A stretch of DNA of 32,892 nucleotides. It comes from Planctomycetota bacterium. GTDB lineage: Bacteria > Planctomycetota > Planctomycetia > Pirellulales > Thermoguttaceae. Each line of letters opens with the position of its first letter. Within the stretch, counting starts at the first letter, position 1. Of this stretch, positions 8,480 through 16,574 are shown one piece after another. The notes beneath the pieces were generated by a model, which was given only the letters and a program-made list of their open reading frames with translations, was not told the origin of the DNA and made no database searches. The translations under genes were made by a program, and so were the position numbers. The stretch is taken from assembly GCA_018897395.1 (NCBI GenBank), contig JAHIKV010000148.1, positions 1 through 32,892 on the forward strand, given 5' to 3'.

Positions 8480-10785
8480 GAAAAAGCTCGTTGCTCGAAT
8501 GTCTTACGACCGTGCTGTTGGCTTTGTCATGCGCGGCCGCACGCGCGGAAATACCTCTCTACAAGCTGGAGGCGTACGATCAGATCACCCTCGACAAGGC
8601 CAACGAAAACAAGGTGTTGAAGGTCGAGCCGCTGAAGCTGACTCCCCGAGAGATTGCGGGGAAGATTAAATCGAGAGGAAAGTTGACCGTCAATCTCGTC
8701 GATTCAGCCGAGAAAACCTACGAAATCCTCTGGCGCTCGATCGTCAAAGTGGAAACCTTCGGCGAGTTGATCTTGAACAAGGCGGTCGAATTGTCGGCCG
8801 CGGGCAAGTTCGACGAGGCCTTCGACTATTTCACCTTCCTCCTGCGGAAGAAGCCCAACACGCCGGGGCTGAACGAGGCCATCGAGAAATCGCTCCAGGC
8901 GGAAGTCATGTGGGCCAACGAAAAGAAACAATACGACGGCGCCTTGGCGTTGTTGCGCGAGTTGCATCGCCGCAATCCCGAGTTCCCGAGGATCGAGAGC
9001 GCCCAGGGAAAGATGACGGACGAGTTGGTCAAGCAGTACGTATCGAAGCGGGATTACGCCTCCGCGCGGACGCTCTTGCGATCCCTGGCCGCGACTTTTC
9101 CTGAAAATACCGTCGTGGCACTCTGGCGAGACCGCTTGCAAGGCGAGACCGCCCCCTTGTTGGCCGAGGCCCTCGCGGCGATCGATTCCGGCCGGTGGGG
9201 CAAGGCGGCCGAACTGAGCCGGCGCATCGCGGAGCTTTGGCCCGACTTGCCCGGCGCTCGCCAACTGGCGTTGACCGTCCATCAAAAATTTCCGCGGGTG
9301 GTGGTGGGCGTGGGATCGCTCGCCGCCGACTTCACGCCCGGCAAGCTCAACGACTGGCCCGCAAGACGCGACAGCCGATTGGTCTACCGGACGTTGACGG
9401 AGTTTGCCGGGCCGAGCATCGAGGGAGGGAATTATATTTGTCCGGTCGGCGAAATCTCCTCCGAGGCCCTCGGACGGCGAATGGTCGTCAAGTTGAAACC
9501 AGGCATCCGCTGGGCCAAAGGCGACGACACCCTGAGCAATTCGGACGTCTCGATACGGTTGCTGGAGATGGCCGTGCCGGGCAATCCCGCCTACCGGCTC
9601 GACTGGGCCGATCTGATCGGCGCGGTCTCGTTGCGCGGCGTTTATGGGGTCGAGGTGGAGCTGCGCCGTGCCCACGTCCGGCCGGAGGCCATGCTGCAGA
9701 TCGTTTTGACGCCCCTGAACTACACCGCCTCCTCGGGCGAACCGCCCCCGACAAACGGACCGCTGGTGGTCAAATCGCGGAGCGAGCAGGAGACGGTTTT
9801 CATCGCCAACGACCAGTATTTCGCGGCCGAGCCGGGGCAGCCGATGGAAATCGTCCAGCGCCGGTACGACACGGTTGCCCAAGCCGTCCGGGCGCTGAAA
9901 CGGGGCGACATCGAGGTGCTCGACCGCGTCAACCCCTGGACCCTGGCCGCGCTTCGCCAAGAAGAAGAGCTGGTGGTCCAGCCTTACGCCTTGCCCTTGA
10001 TCCACTGTCTGGTGCCCAACCTCCACCGGCCGCTGTTGAGCGACCGAACGTTTCGCCGGGCTCTGGCCTACGGAATCCACCGCCGGGCAATCCTCGAACT
10101 GATGCTCGGCGGCGAGGAGATTCCCGGCTGCAAAGTCACCAGCAGCCCGTTCCCCTTGAGCATCGGCCCGAACGATCCGATGGGCTACGCCTCCGACGAA
10201 AGCATCGAACCACGGCCGTACGAACCGCGATTGACGATCGCTCTGGCCAATGTTGCGTTGCAGAACTATATCGACTCTCCCGCGGGCAAAAAGCAGAAGC
10301 TGGAGGAAATGCTCACGCTCGTCTTGGCCCATCCGTCGGACGAAATCGCGCGTGGGGCGTGCGCCTCCATAAAGTTGCAGTTGAAGTTGGTGGGGATTCC
10401 CGTCGAACTGCGGCCGATCACCGGTCCGATGCCCGAGCGAGTGCCCGACGACGTGGACTTGCTCTACGTCGAATTGGCCACCTGGGAGCCGGTTGTCGAC
10501 GCCCGGCGTTTGTTGGGCGAGGACGGCATGTCCGGCAAGTGCAGCCCGTACATGAGCCAGGCCCTGCGCCGGCTCGACGAGGCCGTCGAATGGGGGCAGG
10601 TCCGCTCGTGCTTGCACCGCGTCCACCGCCTCGCGCACGCCGACGTGGCGGTGGTGCCGCTGTGGCAGGTGGTCGAACACTTCGCCTACCGCGAGCGCAT
10701 CCAGGGAATTTCCGCCCGGCCCGTGTCTCTCTACCAAAACATCGAACAATGGCGGCCGGCCTTCCAATATCCCTCAGAGAAATGA
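8476..10785 (+). CDS. TPR and solute-binding protein family 5 fusion
   Basis: This 769-residue secreted protein starts at the ATG overlapping the previous stop (ATGA). The frame stays open upstream, but only inside the propeller gene. Residues 1-24 are a signal peptide ending ARA. Residues about 90-265 contain TPR-like helices (AAGKFDEAFDYFTFLLRKKP, SKRDYASARTLLRSLAATFP, IDSGRWGKAAELSRRIAELW). Residues about 285-765 resemble family 5 extracellular solute-binding proteins (oligopeptide/nickel type), for example LVYRTLTEFAGPSIEGGNY, LKPGIRWAKGDDTLSNSDV and DRTFRRALAYGIHRRAILEL. No ABC permease or ATPase genes are nearby, so classical peptide import is unlikely from this locus. It may have been adapted to deliver or sense a ligand for the ExbBD complex. 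The family call is fairly secure, the role open. Confidence 0.83.
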   Translation: MRKSSLLECLTTVLLALSCAAARAEIPLYKLEAYDQITLDKANENKVLKVEPLKLTPREIAGKIKSRGKLTVNLVDSAEKTYEILWRSIVKVETFGELILNKAVELSAAGKFDEAFDYFTFLLRKKPNTPGLNEAIEKSLQAEVMWANEKKQYDGALALLRELHRRNPEFPRIESAQGKMTDELVKQYVSKRDYASARTLLRSLAATFPENTVVALWRDRLQGETAPLLAEALAAIDSGRWGKAAELSRRIAELWPDLPGARQLALTVHQKFPRVVVGVGSLAADFTPGKLNDWPARRDSRLVYRTLTEFAGPSIEGGNYICPVGEISSEALGRRMVVKLKPGIRWAKGDDTLSNSDVSIRLLEMAVPGNPAYRLDWADLIGAVSLRGVYGVEVELRRAHVRPEAMLQIVLTPLNYTASSGEPPPTNGPLVVKSRSEQETVFIANDQYFAAEPGQPMEIVQRRYDTVAQAVRALKRGDIEVLDRVNPWTLAALRQEEELVVQPYALPLIHCLVPNLHRPLLSDRTFRRALAYGIHRRAILELMLGGEEIPGCKVTSSPFPLSIGPNDPMGYASDESIEPRPYEPRLTIALANVALQNYIDSPAGKKQKLEEMLTLVLAHPSDEIARGACASIKLQLKLVGIPVELRPITGPMPERVPDDVDLLYVELATWEPVVDARRLLGEDGMSGKCSPYMSQALRRLDEAVEWGQVRSCLHRVHRLAHADVAVVPLWQVVEHFAYRERIQGISARPVSLYQNIEQWRPAFQYPSEK

Positions 10786-12374
10786 ACCGACTCAGCACAC
10801 GGATCGATCTATGCCGCGTGTTTAGCCCCGGCGTCCACGCCGGGGATCAACGGCCGTTATACCCCGGCGTGGACGCCGGGGCTAAACGAGTATATCCCCT
10901 GTTCCTGGCCGTCGCGATTCTATTTATGCCGTCGCCGGCCGGGGCGGCCGACCAATCGGTTTGGCAGTTGTTGCCTTACGACGTGCGGATATTGATCGGG
11001 TTCGAGCCGTGTCCGCCGATTACGCCCCGGCTTCAGGATGAATTGTGCGTCAGCCTTGCGGAGCGGATCGAGGCAACGATCGGGGCGGGCTGGAACGCCA
11101 CGGTTGCGCCGGCGCCGCCGCCGCTGCGGGGAGCGTTGGTCCGCGACATCGAGGGCCTTCAAGCCGACCAGATTCCGGTACCCACGCCGCCGCCGGACAA
11201 GGTCCTGCTGATGGCGATCGCGTGCGTACCGGGCGGTCTGGAGGTAACGGCCCGGGACTTCGACGTCCGCACCCACGCGCTAAGCTCGCCGGTGACGCGG
11301 CCGGTAAGCCAGATCGGCGAGTTGAGCGACGCCGCGTTGGACGCGTTGCTTGTCGCCTTCGCCCCGCTGGCCCGCATTGACGGCGTAAAACGAAAAGTAA
11401 TCGACGGCGTGATACGAAACGAGGTTGTCTTGCGTCCGAAGGCTTCCGGCCTGCCGTCGCGCGACCCCAACCTGGCCCTTTTCCGCCAGGGCGACGTTTT
11501 CCAACCGATCCACCGCTACAACGACCGGGAGGGAAACCTGCGCCGCGCCGTGCCGGTCCCCTGGACGTTCTGCACGGTGGAGAAGATTTCGCCCGAGGAA
11601 ACGCGCTGCCGGTTGCACTCCGGCGTAAGGATCTCGCTCACCAAGCGCGGCGGCCGGGTCGAATCGCTGGCCTTGCGCGTGATTCCAACCGGCGGCTCAA
11701 CCATGCTGACGCTCAAGTCGCGGACCGAGCCTCATAAGACTTTGTCCGGTTATGACGTGTACTCCCGCGTGCCGGGCAAGGAGGCCGCCGCCCTGTTGGG
11801 GCGGACCGATCGGCGGGGCCAACTTCTGATTCCGTCGGGAGAACACCTGCTGAGGGTGCTGCTGATAAAAAACGGCCGCGAGCCGTTGGCGCGGATGCCG
11901 ATGGTCCCCGGCCTGGAGCCGGAAATGACCACCGAAATCGCCAACGACGACTTGCGGCTGTGGGCCGAGGGATTCATCTTCAGCCTGCAAGAGGAATTAG
12001 TGGACATCGTCGCCCGCCGGAAAATCTACGACGCGCTGATCCGCGCCCGCATCGAAGCCGATAAACTCGACCAAGCGGAGAAAATGTTCGAGGAGTTGCG
12101 AAAACTGCCCACCAATGAGCAATTCAGTCTGCGCGTCATCCAGGAGAGGGAAAGACTCGCCACGAACGATCACGTCGTGCAGAGGAAAATCGACCGTTTT
12201 CTGGACGACACCAACAAGCTGATCCACCAGCATCTTAACCCGCAAGCGATCGGCGAGTTGGAGCGAGAGCTTCGCGACGCCAAAGCCGCCGCAATAAACG
12301 CGCCGAAAAGCGAGGAGAAAAAGGCGGAAGAGAAGGACAAGAGCGAACCATCCGCCGGCGAACAGAAGACCTAA
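10782..12374 (+). CDS. Secreted protein of unknown function, last gene of the operon, with a palindromic element inside its leader
   Basis: This 530-residue protein starts at an ATGA overlap with the preceding gene, as at other junctions here. The first 12 codons (MNRLSTRIDLCR) are followed by about 24 residues encoded by a 68-bp palindromic repeat (10820-10887). The hydrophobic signal-peptide core YPLFLAVAILFMPSPAGAA comes next. Removing the repeat would restore an ordinary signal peptide. The mature protein begins near ADQSVWQLLPYD and has no domain I recognise. A helical C-terminal part (about 400-500, with KIYDALIRARIEADKLDQAE) ends in a Lys/Glu-rich tail. The A of the TAA stop is also the first base of a MITE. 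The function is unknown; the operon suggests an envelope role. Confidence 0.78.
   Translation: MNRLSTRIDLCRVFSPGVHAGDQRPLYPGVDAGAKRVYPLFLAVAILFMPSPAGAADQSVWQLLPYDVRILIGFEPCPPITPRLQDELCVSLAERIEATIGAGWNATVAPAPPPLRGALVRDIEGLQADQIPVPTPPPDKVLLMAIACVPGGLEVTARDFDVRTHALSSPVTRPVSQIGELSDAALDALLVAFAPLARIDGVKRKVIDGVIRNEVVLRPKASGLPSRDPNLALFRQGDVFQPIHRYNDREGNLRRAVPVPWTFCTVEKISPEETRCRLHSGVRISLTKRGGRVESLALRVIPTGGSTMLTLKSRTEPHKTLSGYDVYSRVPGKEAAALLGRTDRRGQLLIPSGEHLLRVLLIKNGREPLARMPMVPGLEPEMTTEIANDDLRLWAEGFIFSLQEELVDIVARRKIYDALIRARIEADKLDQAEKMFEELRKLPTNEQFSLRVIQERERLATNDHVVQRKIDRFLDDTNKLIHQHLNPQAIGELERELRDAKAAAINAPKSEEKKAEEKDKSEPSAGEQKT
10820..10887. repeat. Palindromic element, family A, copy 2, inside a coding sequence
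   Basis: Two perfect 26-bp inverted arms (10820-10845 and 10862-10887) flank a 16-bp centre. Each arm begins GTTTAGCCCC and is itself a hairpin (CCCCGGCGTCCACGCCGGGG). The element sits in the open frame of the last operon gene and encodes about 23 residues with no stop codon. The same family occurs at 3192-3273. Confidence 0.9.
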
Positions 12375-12488
12375 GAACGTGTTTTGAAATTGAAATATCC
12401 GTATTTAGCCCCGGGTGAATACACCCGGGGCAATGTGCGTGAAACGTACCCAACATTCCCCGCCGTGTATTCACGGCGGGCTAAATGG
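12374..12488 (+). mobile_element. MITE family B, copy 1 (right end lost)
   Basis: This copy begins with the terminal repeat AGAACGTGTTTTGAAAT (12374-12390), followed by TGAAATATCCGTATTTAG. Next come the hairpin CCCGGGTGAATACACCCGGG and the outer arm CCGCCGTGTATTCACGGCGG. It is collinear with the reverse complement of the element at 18729-18861, but the right terminal repeat is missing and is replaced by tandem 21-bp units. The left end abuts TAA, the stop codon of the last operon gene, which fits a TNA target as used by IS5-type elements. No transposase is encoded. Confidence 0.75.
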
Positions 12489-12551
12489 TATTCACGGCGG
12501 GCTAAATGGTATTCACGGCGGGCTAAATGGTATTCACGGCGGGCCAAATGG
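12468..12551 (+). repeat. Four tandem 21-bp units amplified from the MITE hairpin arm
   Basis: Units start at 12468, 12489, 12510 and 12531. Each begins TATTCACGGCGGGCTAAAT; the last has GGCC in place of GGCT. The first unit is the normal right arm of the MITE outer hairpin, so the array grew by duplication of that arm. It lies between the convergent ends of the operon and the kinase gene. Confidence 0.9.
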
Positions 12552-12574
12552 AATTACTCCCGGACACCCTCATG

Positions 12575-13825
12575 TCAGTCGAGAACGTTCCACACCAGCC
12601 ACCACAGCAATACAATCGTGCCCACCAAGGCCGACGGCGCCAACACAAAGACCGTCAGCGGCCATAAGACCTTCATCGCGTCGACGCCGGTGGGGATCTC
12701 CATCTCTCGGGACGACGAATCATCCTCGTCTTCGCGCCGCGGAGCGACGATCGGCGGCGGGACCACCGGACGGTCCGGCCGCGCGGCGGGCGTCGGGGTT
12801 GGAAAAGGCGCCATCCGCGCGATCACCTCGCCCGCCGTGGCAATCCGCTGCGAAGGCTCCTTGGCCATCATGTCGGCCATGACGTCGACGAAGTCGGCGC
12901 CCAGCCGCGGGTTCAACCGCCGCGGATCGAGCGGCCGCAGTTCGCAGTGCGCCCGGGCCTTGTCCGCCGTCGTCCCTCCCGGAAAAGGGACCTTGCCGGT
13001 GACCGCGTAATACAGCGTGCAGCCGAGCGAATAGATGTCCCAACCCGGCGTCGGATTCCACGGGTCGCGGACCTGGTCGGGCGAGAGGTAATCGGCCGTG
13101 CCCACTATTTTGCCGTGCCGGGGATCGCTCTCCGCATCCTCGTTCAAGGAGCCGGACAGCCCGAGATCGGACAGCTTCGCCTCCCCGTCGGGCGAGACCA
13201 ACACGTTTCCCGGCTTCACGTCCCGGTGGACAACTCCCTGGGCGTGGGCGTACTGCAACCCTTCGGCCACTTGCGAGATGATCCGTGCGGCCGTCCGAAC
13301 GTCCAGCGGCCCTCCCTCGCGGACGAGCTTGTGGAGGTCCATGCCGGGCACGTATTCCGTCACCAGGTACAAAACGCTCCCGTCTTGTCCGGCATCGAGC
13401 GCGGCGACCAGTTTCGGATGGTCCAGGCCGGCCAGCGCCCGGATTTCGCGGGTGAAGTTGGCCGCCGCCTCCGGCGTGGCCTTATCGTGGGGGAGCACTT
13501 TAACCGCCACGACGCGGCCGATCTTGCCGTGTCTCGCCTTGAAGACCTGCCCCATCCCGCCCTGACCGATCGAGTCGATGATCTGGTACGGCCCCAGGTT
13601 GAACTTTGTGCGGCCGTCGAGCAATTGCTTCGCCTGCCAGGCGTTCAACAGATTCATTTCGACCAGGCGGTCGGCGAGCCGACGGTCGCTCGGCGGCCCG
13701 CCCGGATCGGGTTCGTTCTCATCCGACCAGCGCACGCCCGCCCGGGCCGCGTCGATCTGCTCTTGCGCGAGCAGACCGCTGGCAATGGCACACTGCTCGA
13801 ACATCGAAAACTCGCTGGCGCCCAA
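12575..13825 (-). CDS. Membrane-anchored serine/threonine protein kinase (Hanks type)
   Basis: This protein has up to 416 residues. Residues about 10-70 form the planctomycete N-terminal helical domain (RLVEMNLLNAWQAKQLLDGR). The kinase domain spans about 80-340: glycine loop GQGGMGQV, VAVKVL with K109, HRDVKPGN (catalytic D202), DLG in place of DFG (220-222), and TADYLSPDQ. A proline-rich linker is followed by a C-terminal TM helix (about 388-412), so the kinase faces the cytoplasm and has no visible sensor domain outside. The listed start is TTG with GGGAG ten bases upstream; an ATG at 13804 (seven codons later) is the alternative. The substrate is unknown. It is convergent with the ExbBD operon. 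Confidence 0.93.
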   Translation of the reverse strand: MGASEFSMFEQCAIASGLLAQEQIDAARAGVRWSDENEPDPGGPPSDRRLADRLVEMNLLNAWQAKQLLDGRTKFNLGPYQIIDSIGQGGMGQVFKARHGKIGRVVAVKVLPHDKATPEAAANFTREIRALAGLDHPKLVAALDAGQDGSVLYLVTEYVPGMDLHKLVREGGPLDVRTAARIISQVAEGLQYAHAQGVVHRDVKPGNVLVSPDGEAKLSDLGLSGSLNEDAESDPRHGKIVGTADYLSPDQVRDPWNPTPGWDIYSLGCTLYYAVTGKVPFPGGTTADKARAHCELRPLDPRRLNPRLGADFVDVMADMMAKEPSQRIATAGEVIARMAPFPTPTPAARPDRPVVPPPIVAPRREDEDDSSSREMEIPTGVDAMKVLWPLTVFVLAPSALVGTIVLLWWLVWNVLD

Positions 13826-13941
13826 CGGTGGTACGCTCCCGGCAGGGAAAACGATTCAAGGCAACGGTGGATTATGCTTTAGCGTGGGTTATGCTTCAGC
13901 CTAGTGCGGCCTTTGGCCGCAACCAAAATGGGAGATAATGG

Positions 13942-14088
13942 TTTTCTCTAGCCCAGGCGTTTACGCCTGGGGACAAGGGAGCGACCATTCCCATCTTTTC
14001 CGTCAGGCCCCCTTAAGGGGGCCGAATGGGGAAAAAGGATCGTGGTTCGCCCTCATCCCCCAGGCGTAAACGCCTGGGCTAGAGAAAA
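13942..14088. repeat. Palindromic element, family C, copy 1
   Basis: A 147-bp element bounded by perfect 31-bp inverted arms (13942-13972 and 14058-14088). Each arm begins TTTTCTCTAGCCC and contains the hairpin CCAGGCGTTTACGCCTGG. The centre holds a further 18-bp palindrome GGCCCCCTTAAGGGGGCC (14006-14023). It lies upstream of the kinase gene and downstream of the thioredoxin-fold gene. A related element is at 29713-29886. Confidence 0.9.
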
Positions 14089-14259
14089 TCTCCACGGACG
14101 ACATTTTTGACACAGACGCCAAGCAGATTTGGGCTGCCCGCATTTGACCTGCGATATCTTTGAGGATGTTTCCTCAATCCTAAAAACTAATAGCATAACA
14201 AAATTGTCGGCACAATGTTATGCTCGAGCATAACCCACTTGTGCGTGAGTCGGCACTCG
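14089..14259. other. A+T-rich gap with an 18-bp perfect palindrome
   Basis: No gene was seen. The stretch is more A+T-rich than its surroundings. It contains GTTATGCTCGAGCATAAC (14217-14234), a perfect palindrome 25 bases beyond the stop of the leftward thioredoxin-fold gene. This could be a protein-binding site or part of a transcript end. No U-tract follows it. Confidence 0.5.
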
Positions 14260-14754
14260 CTATCGAGCATCGGGCAACGGGACGTCCTTCAACGCTTCCT
14301 GGATTTCGCCTCGCATGTATTCCTTGAACGCCCGTTCCTCGTCGAGCAGTTCCCACACTTTCCGTTGATGGTTCTTCCAGGCCCGGTTTTTCCCCGGCCT
14401 GCCATCGACCACCACGATGCACGGTTTGCCGATGTCGTATTTTTCGATTATAAATGTGTTGTTTGGATGCTCGTAATTGACCACGAGCCAGGTCAATCGC
14501 CCGTCTTTCAGTTGCGGTCCGAAATCCTTTTTCAGGACTTCGTGCGTGAGTTTTTCGATTTTTCGACACTGTGGCCCACGCTGGTTGTCGTGCAAACAGT
14601 ATACGACCAGCGACTCGGGCAAGGCTTCCACGGGCGGCGGCGGCAGCGGCACGTCTTGGTTGGCGAACTGACCCCAATGGAGCATGCCATACGCGATCAA
14701 AGAAGCCATAATGAACGCCGCCACGGCGGTAATCAAAAGTCGTTTTACGCCCAT
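14260..14754 (-). CDS. Membrane-anchored thioredoxin-fold protein, ArsF-like
   Basis: This 164-residue protein has one N-terminal TM helix (4-24) and a proline-rich spacer (35-42). The thioredoxin-like domain (about 49-155) contains VYCLHDNQRGPQCRKIEKLT. This resembles the ArsF/nitrophenyl-nitroreductase-associated family, whose motif is usually H-x-x-x-RC-x-TC-x-x-IE. Here the first cysteine of the CxxC is replaced by glycine (G60-P-Q-C63), so normal dithiol redox chemistry looks unlikely, although C53 lies nearby. AGAGG seven bases before the ATG supports the start. The genomic neighbours (dihydrouridine synthase, kinase) give no clue to its partner. Confidence 0.75.
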   Translation of the reverse strand: MGVKRLLITAVAAFIMASLIAYGMLHWGQFANQDVPLPPPPVEALPESLVVYCLHDNQRGPQCRKIEKLTHEVLKKDFGPQLKDGRLTWLVVNYEHPNNTFIIEKYDIGKPCIVVVDGRPGKNRAWKNHQRKVWELLDEERAFKEYMRGEIQEALKDVPLPDAR

Positions 14755-14896
14755 GGGCCTGCCTCTACCATCGCTATCGATTGTTCTGAACTCTTCAATT
14801 CTACCTCATGGAACGAATAATAATCACGCCCGTTTACGGGCATCCTCGATATTCCACGAAGAAAAGGAGTGTGGCAAGCTCCCCCGCTCGCCGCCG

Positions 14897-15907
14897 CTAT
14901 TCGCACGGAAAGTCGCTCTCCACGATCGCCGTAAACTCCTCCGGCATGGAGGCCCGTGTGATCCGGCGGCGAAACTCTCGAGCGCCGCTGCGCCCCTGGC
15001 CGTAGCGACAGGCGTAGCACCGCATCAGCACCGTCCCCTCGACCGGTCCGAATTGCTCGACGACCAGGCGGAAGTGTTCCAACAAGAGCCGCCGCTGCTC
15101 GGCCGGGGAGGGCTCGGGCGGAACCGGCTCGCCGCGCAGCGCGGCCGCCGCCTGCGCGAACAACCACGGCCGGCTGAGAGCCGCCCGGCCGATCATCACC
15201 CCATCCACCCCGTATCGCTCGAACGCCTCGACGACCGCCGTCGGCGTGCTCAGGTCGCCGTTGCCCACCAGCGGAATCCGGCTCAAGCGGGGCTTGATCC
15301 GAGCGATCTCGTCCCAATCCGCCGAACCGCGAAACATCTCTTCGGCCGTCCGGCCGTGGACCGTTACCGCCGCCCCGCCTGCCCCCTCGATCGCCTGGGC
15401 AACGTCGATGGCGTTGATCCAGTCGCGGGTCCGGCCGAGTCGGATCTTCGCCGTCACCGGCACGGGCCGGCAGGCGTCCACCACCCGCGCGACGATCTCG
15501 CCCACGCGATCCGGGTAGCCGAGCAGGTACGAGCCGCTTTGCGCCTTCTGCGACACGTCGCGCACCGGGCAGCCGAAGTTGATATCCACAACGGATGCCC
15601 GATATTCCTCGACCAGCCGGCGGCCCACCTCGGCCAGCGTGTCGGGGTCGTTGTCCCAAATCTGCACGGCCAGCGGCCGAGGCTCGTCATTGACGCCCCA
15701 GAGCCGCTCGGGCGGGTCGCCGCCGCGGCCTTCCGTTTGCGAGAAGCCCCGCGCGCTAATCATCTCGGTCGCCGGCAGTCCCGCGCCGCCGAACCGGCGC
15801 ACCAATTGCCGGAATGCGTAGTTCGTAAACCCCGCCATCGGCGCCAGCAGCAGCGGCGGAGCGATCGCCAACGGCCCGATTCGCAACAGTGTTGGTGACA
15901 GAGTCAT
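14897..15907 (-). CDS. dusB: tRNA-dihydrouridine synthase, DusB type
   Basis: This 336-residue flavoprotein reduces uridine to dihydrouridine in tRNA using FMN and NAD(P)H. The TIM-barrel domain shows LLLAPMAGFTNYAFRQL (about 20-36, FMN and substrate site), INFGCPVRDV with the catalytic cysteine, KIRLGR, the HGRT motif, LVGNGDL and GVMIGRAAL (phosphate-binding). A helical C-terminal domain ends the protein. The ATG giving MTLSPTLLRIGPL was chosen because homology begins there. A longer form starting at 15964 would overlap the toxin gene by 14 bases. No strong ribosome-binding site precedes either start. It lies 43 bases downstream of the PIN toxin gene on the same strand and may be read through from it. 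Confidence 0.94.
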   Translation of the reverse strand: MTLSPTLLRIGPLAIAPPLLLAPMAGFTNYAFRQLVRRFGGAGLPATEMISARGFSQTEGRGGDPPERLWGVNDEPRPLAVQIWDNDPDTLAEVGRRLVEEYRASVVDINFGCPVRDVSQKAQSGSYLLGYPDRVGEIVARVVDACRPVPVTAKIRLGRTRDWINAIDVAQAIEGAGGAAVTVHGRTAEEMFRGSADWDEIARIKPRLSRIPLVGNGDLSTPTAVVEAFERYGVDGVMIGRAALSRPWLFAQAAAALRGEPVPPEPSPAEQRRLLLEHFRLVVEQFGPVEGTVLMRCYACRYGQGRSGAREFRRRITRASMPEEFTAIVESDFPCE

Positions 15908-15950
15908 AAAACCGCGCTGCGTCGGTCGCGCCCTGGTTCGTGGCCCTCGG

Positions 15951-16355
15951 CTACTTGACTTCATGCATGAGTGACCAGAACTGCCGGGGGGTGACGATTC
16001 GGCAGCGTCCAAAATGCTTCAACGACAGCAGATCGCCATCGCCGGTGATGATGTAATCGGCCCCGCCCGCCTTGGCCAACCCCAAAACGTGCAGGTCGTC
16101 GGCATCGCGGCAGGCGCTCGCGGCAACCGCGGCGGGTTTCAACATCGCACCATTTTTACGAAGCAGCCGCCCGATGTCCGCTATGGTTTGCCGGTCCAAC
16201 TTCAGTTTCTTGGCGAGATTTTGCCGAGCTTCGGCCAGCAGCGGTTCGCTCAGCAGAATTTCGTGGCTGTAAAGGCAAAGCTCGAAGACCGACTCGCACA
16301 ATCCTCTGGCGGCAAAGGCCGCGACGACGACGTTGGCGTCCAGCACAATCCTCAT
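15951..16355 (-). CDS. PIN-domain toxin (VapC-like, COG1569-type)
   Basis: This 134-residue PIN-domain protein is a putative ribonuclease toxin. The N-terminal MRIVLDANVVVAAF supplies the first metal-binding aspartate (D6). The central SEPLLAEARQNL supplies a conserved acidic residue, and CRDADDLHVLGLA plus YIITGDGDLL supply the remaining ones. Length and motifs fit the 'putative toxin-antitoxin system toxin, PIN family' group. Its ATG overlaps the TGA of the antitoxin gene (ATGA), the usual layout of such pairs. All PIN active-site acids appear present, so the toxin is probably functional. Confidence 0.9.
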   Translation of the reverse strand: MRIVLDANVVVAAFAARGLCESVFELCLYSHEILLSEPLLAEARQNLAKKLKLDRQTIADIGRLLRKNGAMLKPAAVAASACRDADDLHVLGLAKAGGADYIITGDGDLLSLKHFGRCRIVTPRQFWSLMHEVK

Positions 16356-16567
16356 GAGATGGCTCGAAAGACGTCCTCGTCGGTCAACAGCCCTTGCGCT
16401 TCGGCGAAGGGAAGCGTCCGTTTGCGAAGCGCTCGGAACCGTTCGATGGCCACGTAGCGGCGAATCGATTCGCGCACCAGGTCGCTGATCGGCACGCTCC
16501 GCCGGCCACTGATCTCTTGCAGGTCGGACCGCAGTTCGTCGGGGATTCGGACGGTCAGCGTATTCAT
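16352..16567 (-). CDS. Ribbon-helix-helix (CopG-like) antitoxin
   Basis: This 71-residue protein begins MNTLTVRIPDELRSDLQEIS, the beta strand and first helix of a ribbon-helix-helix DNA-binding fold. The C-terminal tail contains LLTDEDVFRAIS. The frame stays open far upstream inside the TolC-like gene, but the protein surely starts at one of two nearby ATGs (16567 or 16576). The 16567 ATG lies about eight bases past the -10 box of a strong promoter, which makes a leaderless message likely. It should neutralise the PIN toxin and autorepress the operon. Confidence 0.88.
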   Translation of the reverse strand: MNTLTVRIPDELRSDLQEISGRRSVPISDLVRESIRRYVAIERFRALRKRTLPFAEAQGLLTDEDVFRAIS

Positions 16568-16574
16568 GTAAGAC

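Noticed and set aside
12384..12882. Open frames with repeated SRRAKWY or IHGGLNG units
   Set aside because: They are translations of the 21-bp MITE-derived tandem repeat and of the antisense of the kinase gene, not genes.
13942..14088. CRISPR-like reading of repeated hairpins
   Set aside because: Repeats are inverted pairs, not regularly spaced direct repeats with unique spacers, and no cas genes are present.
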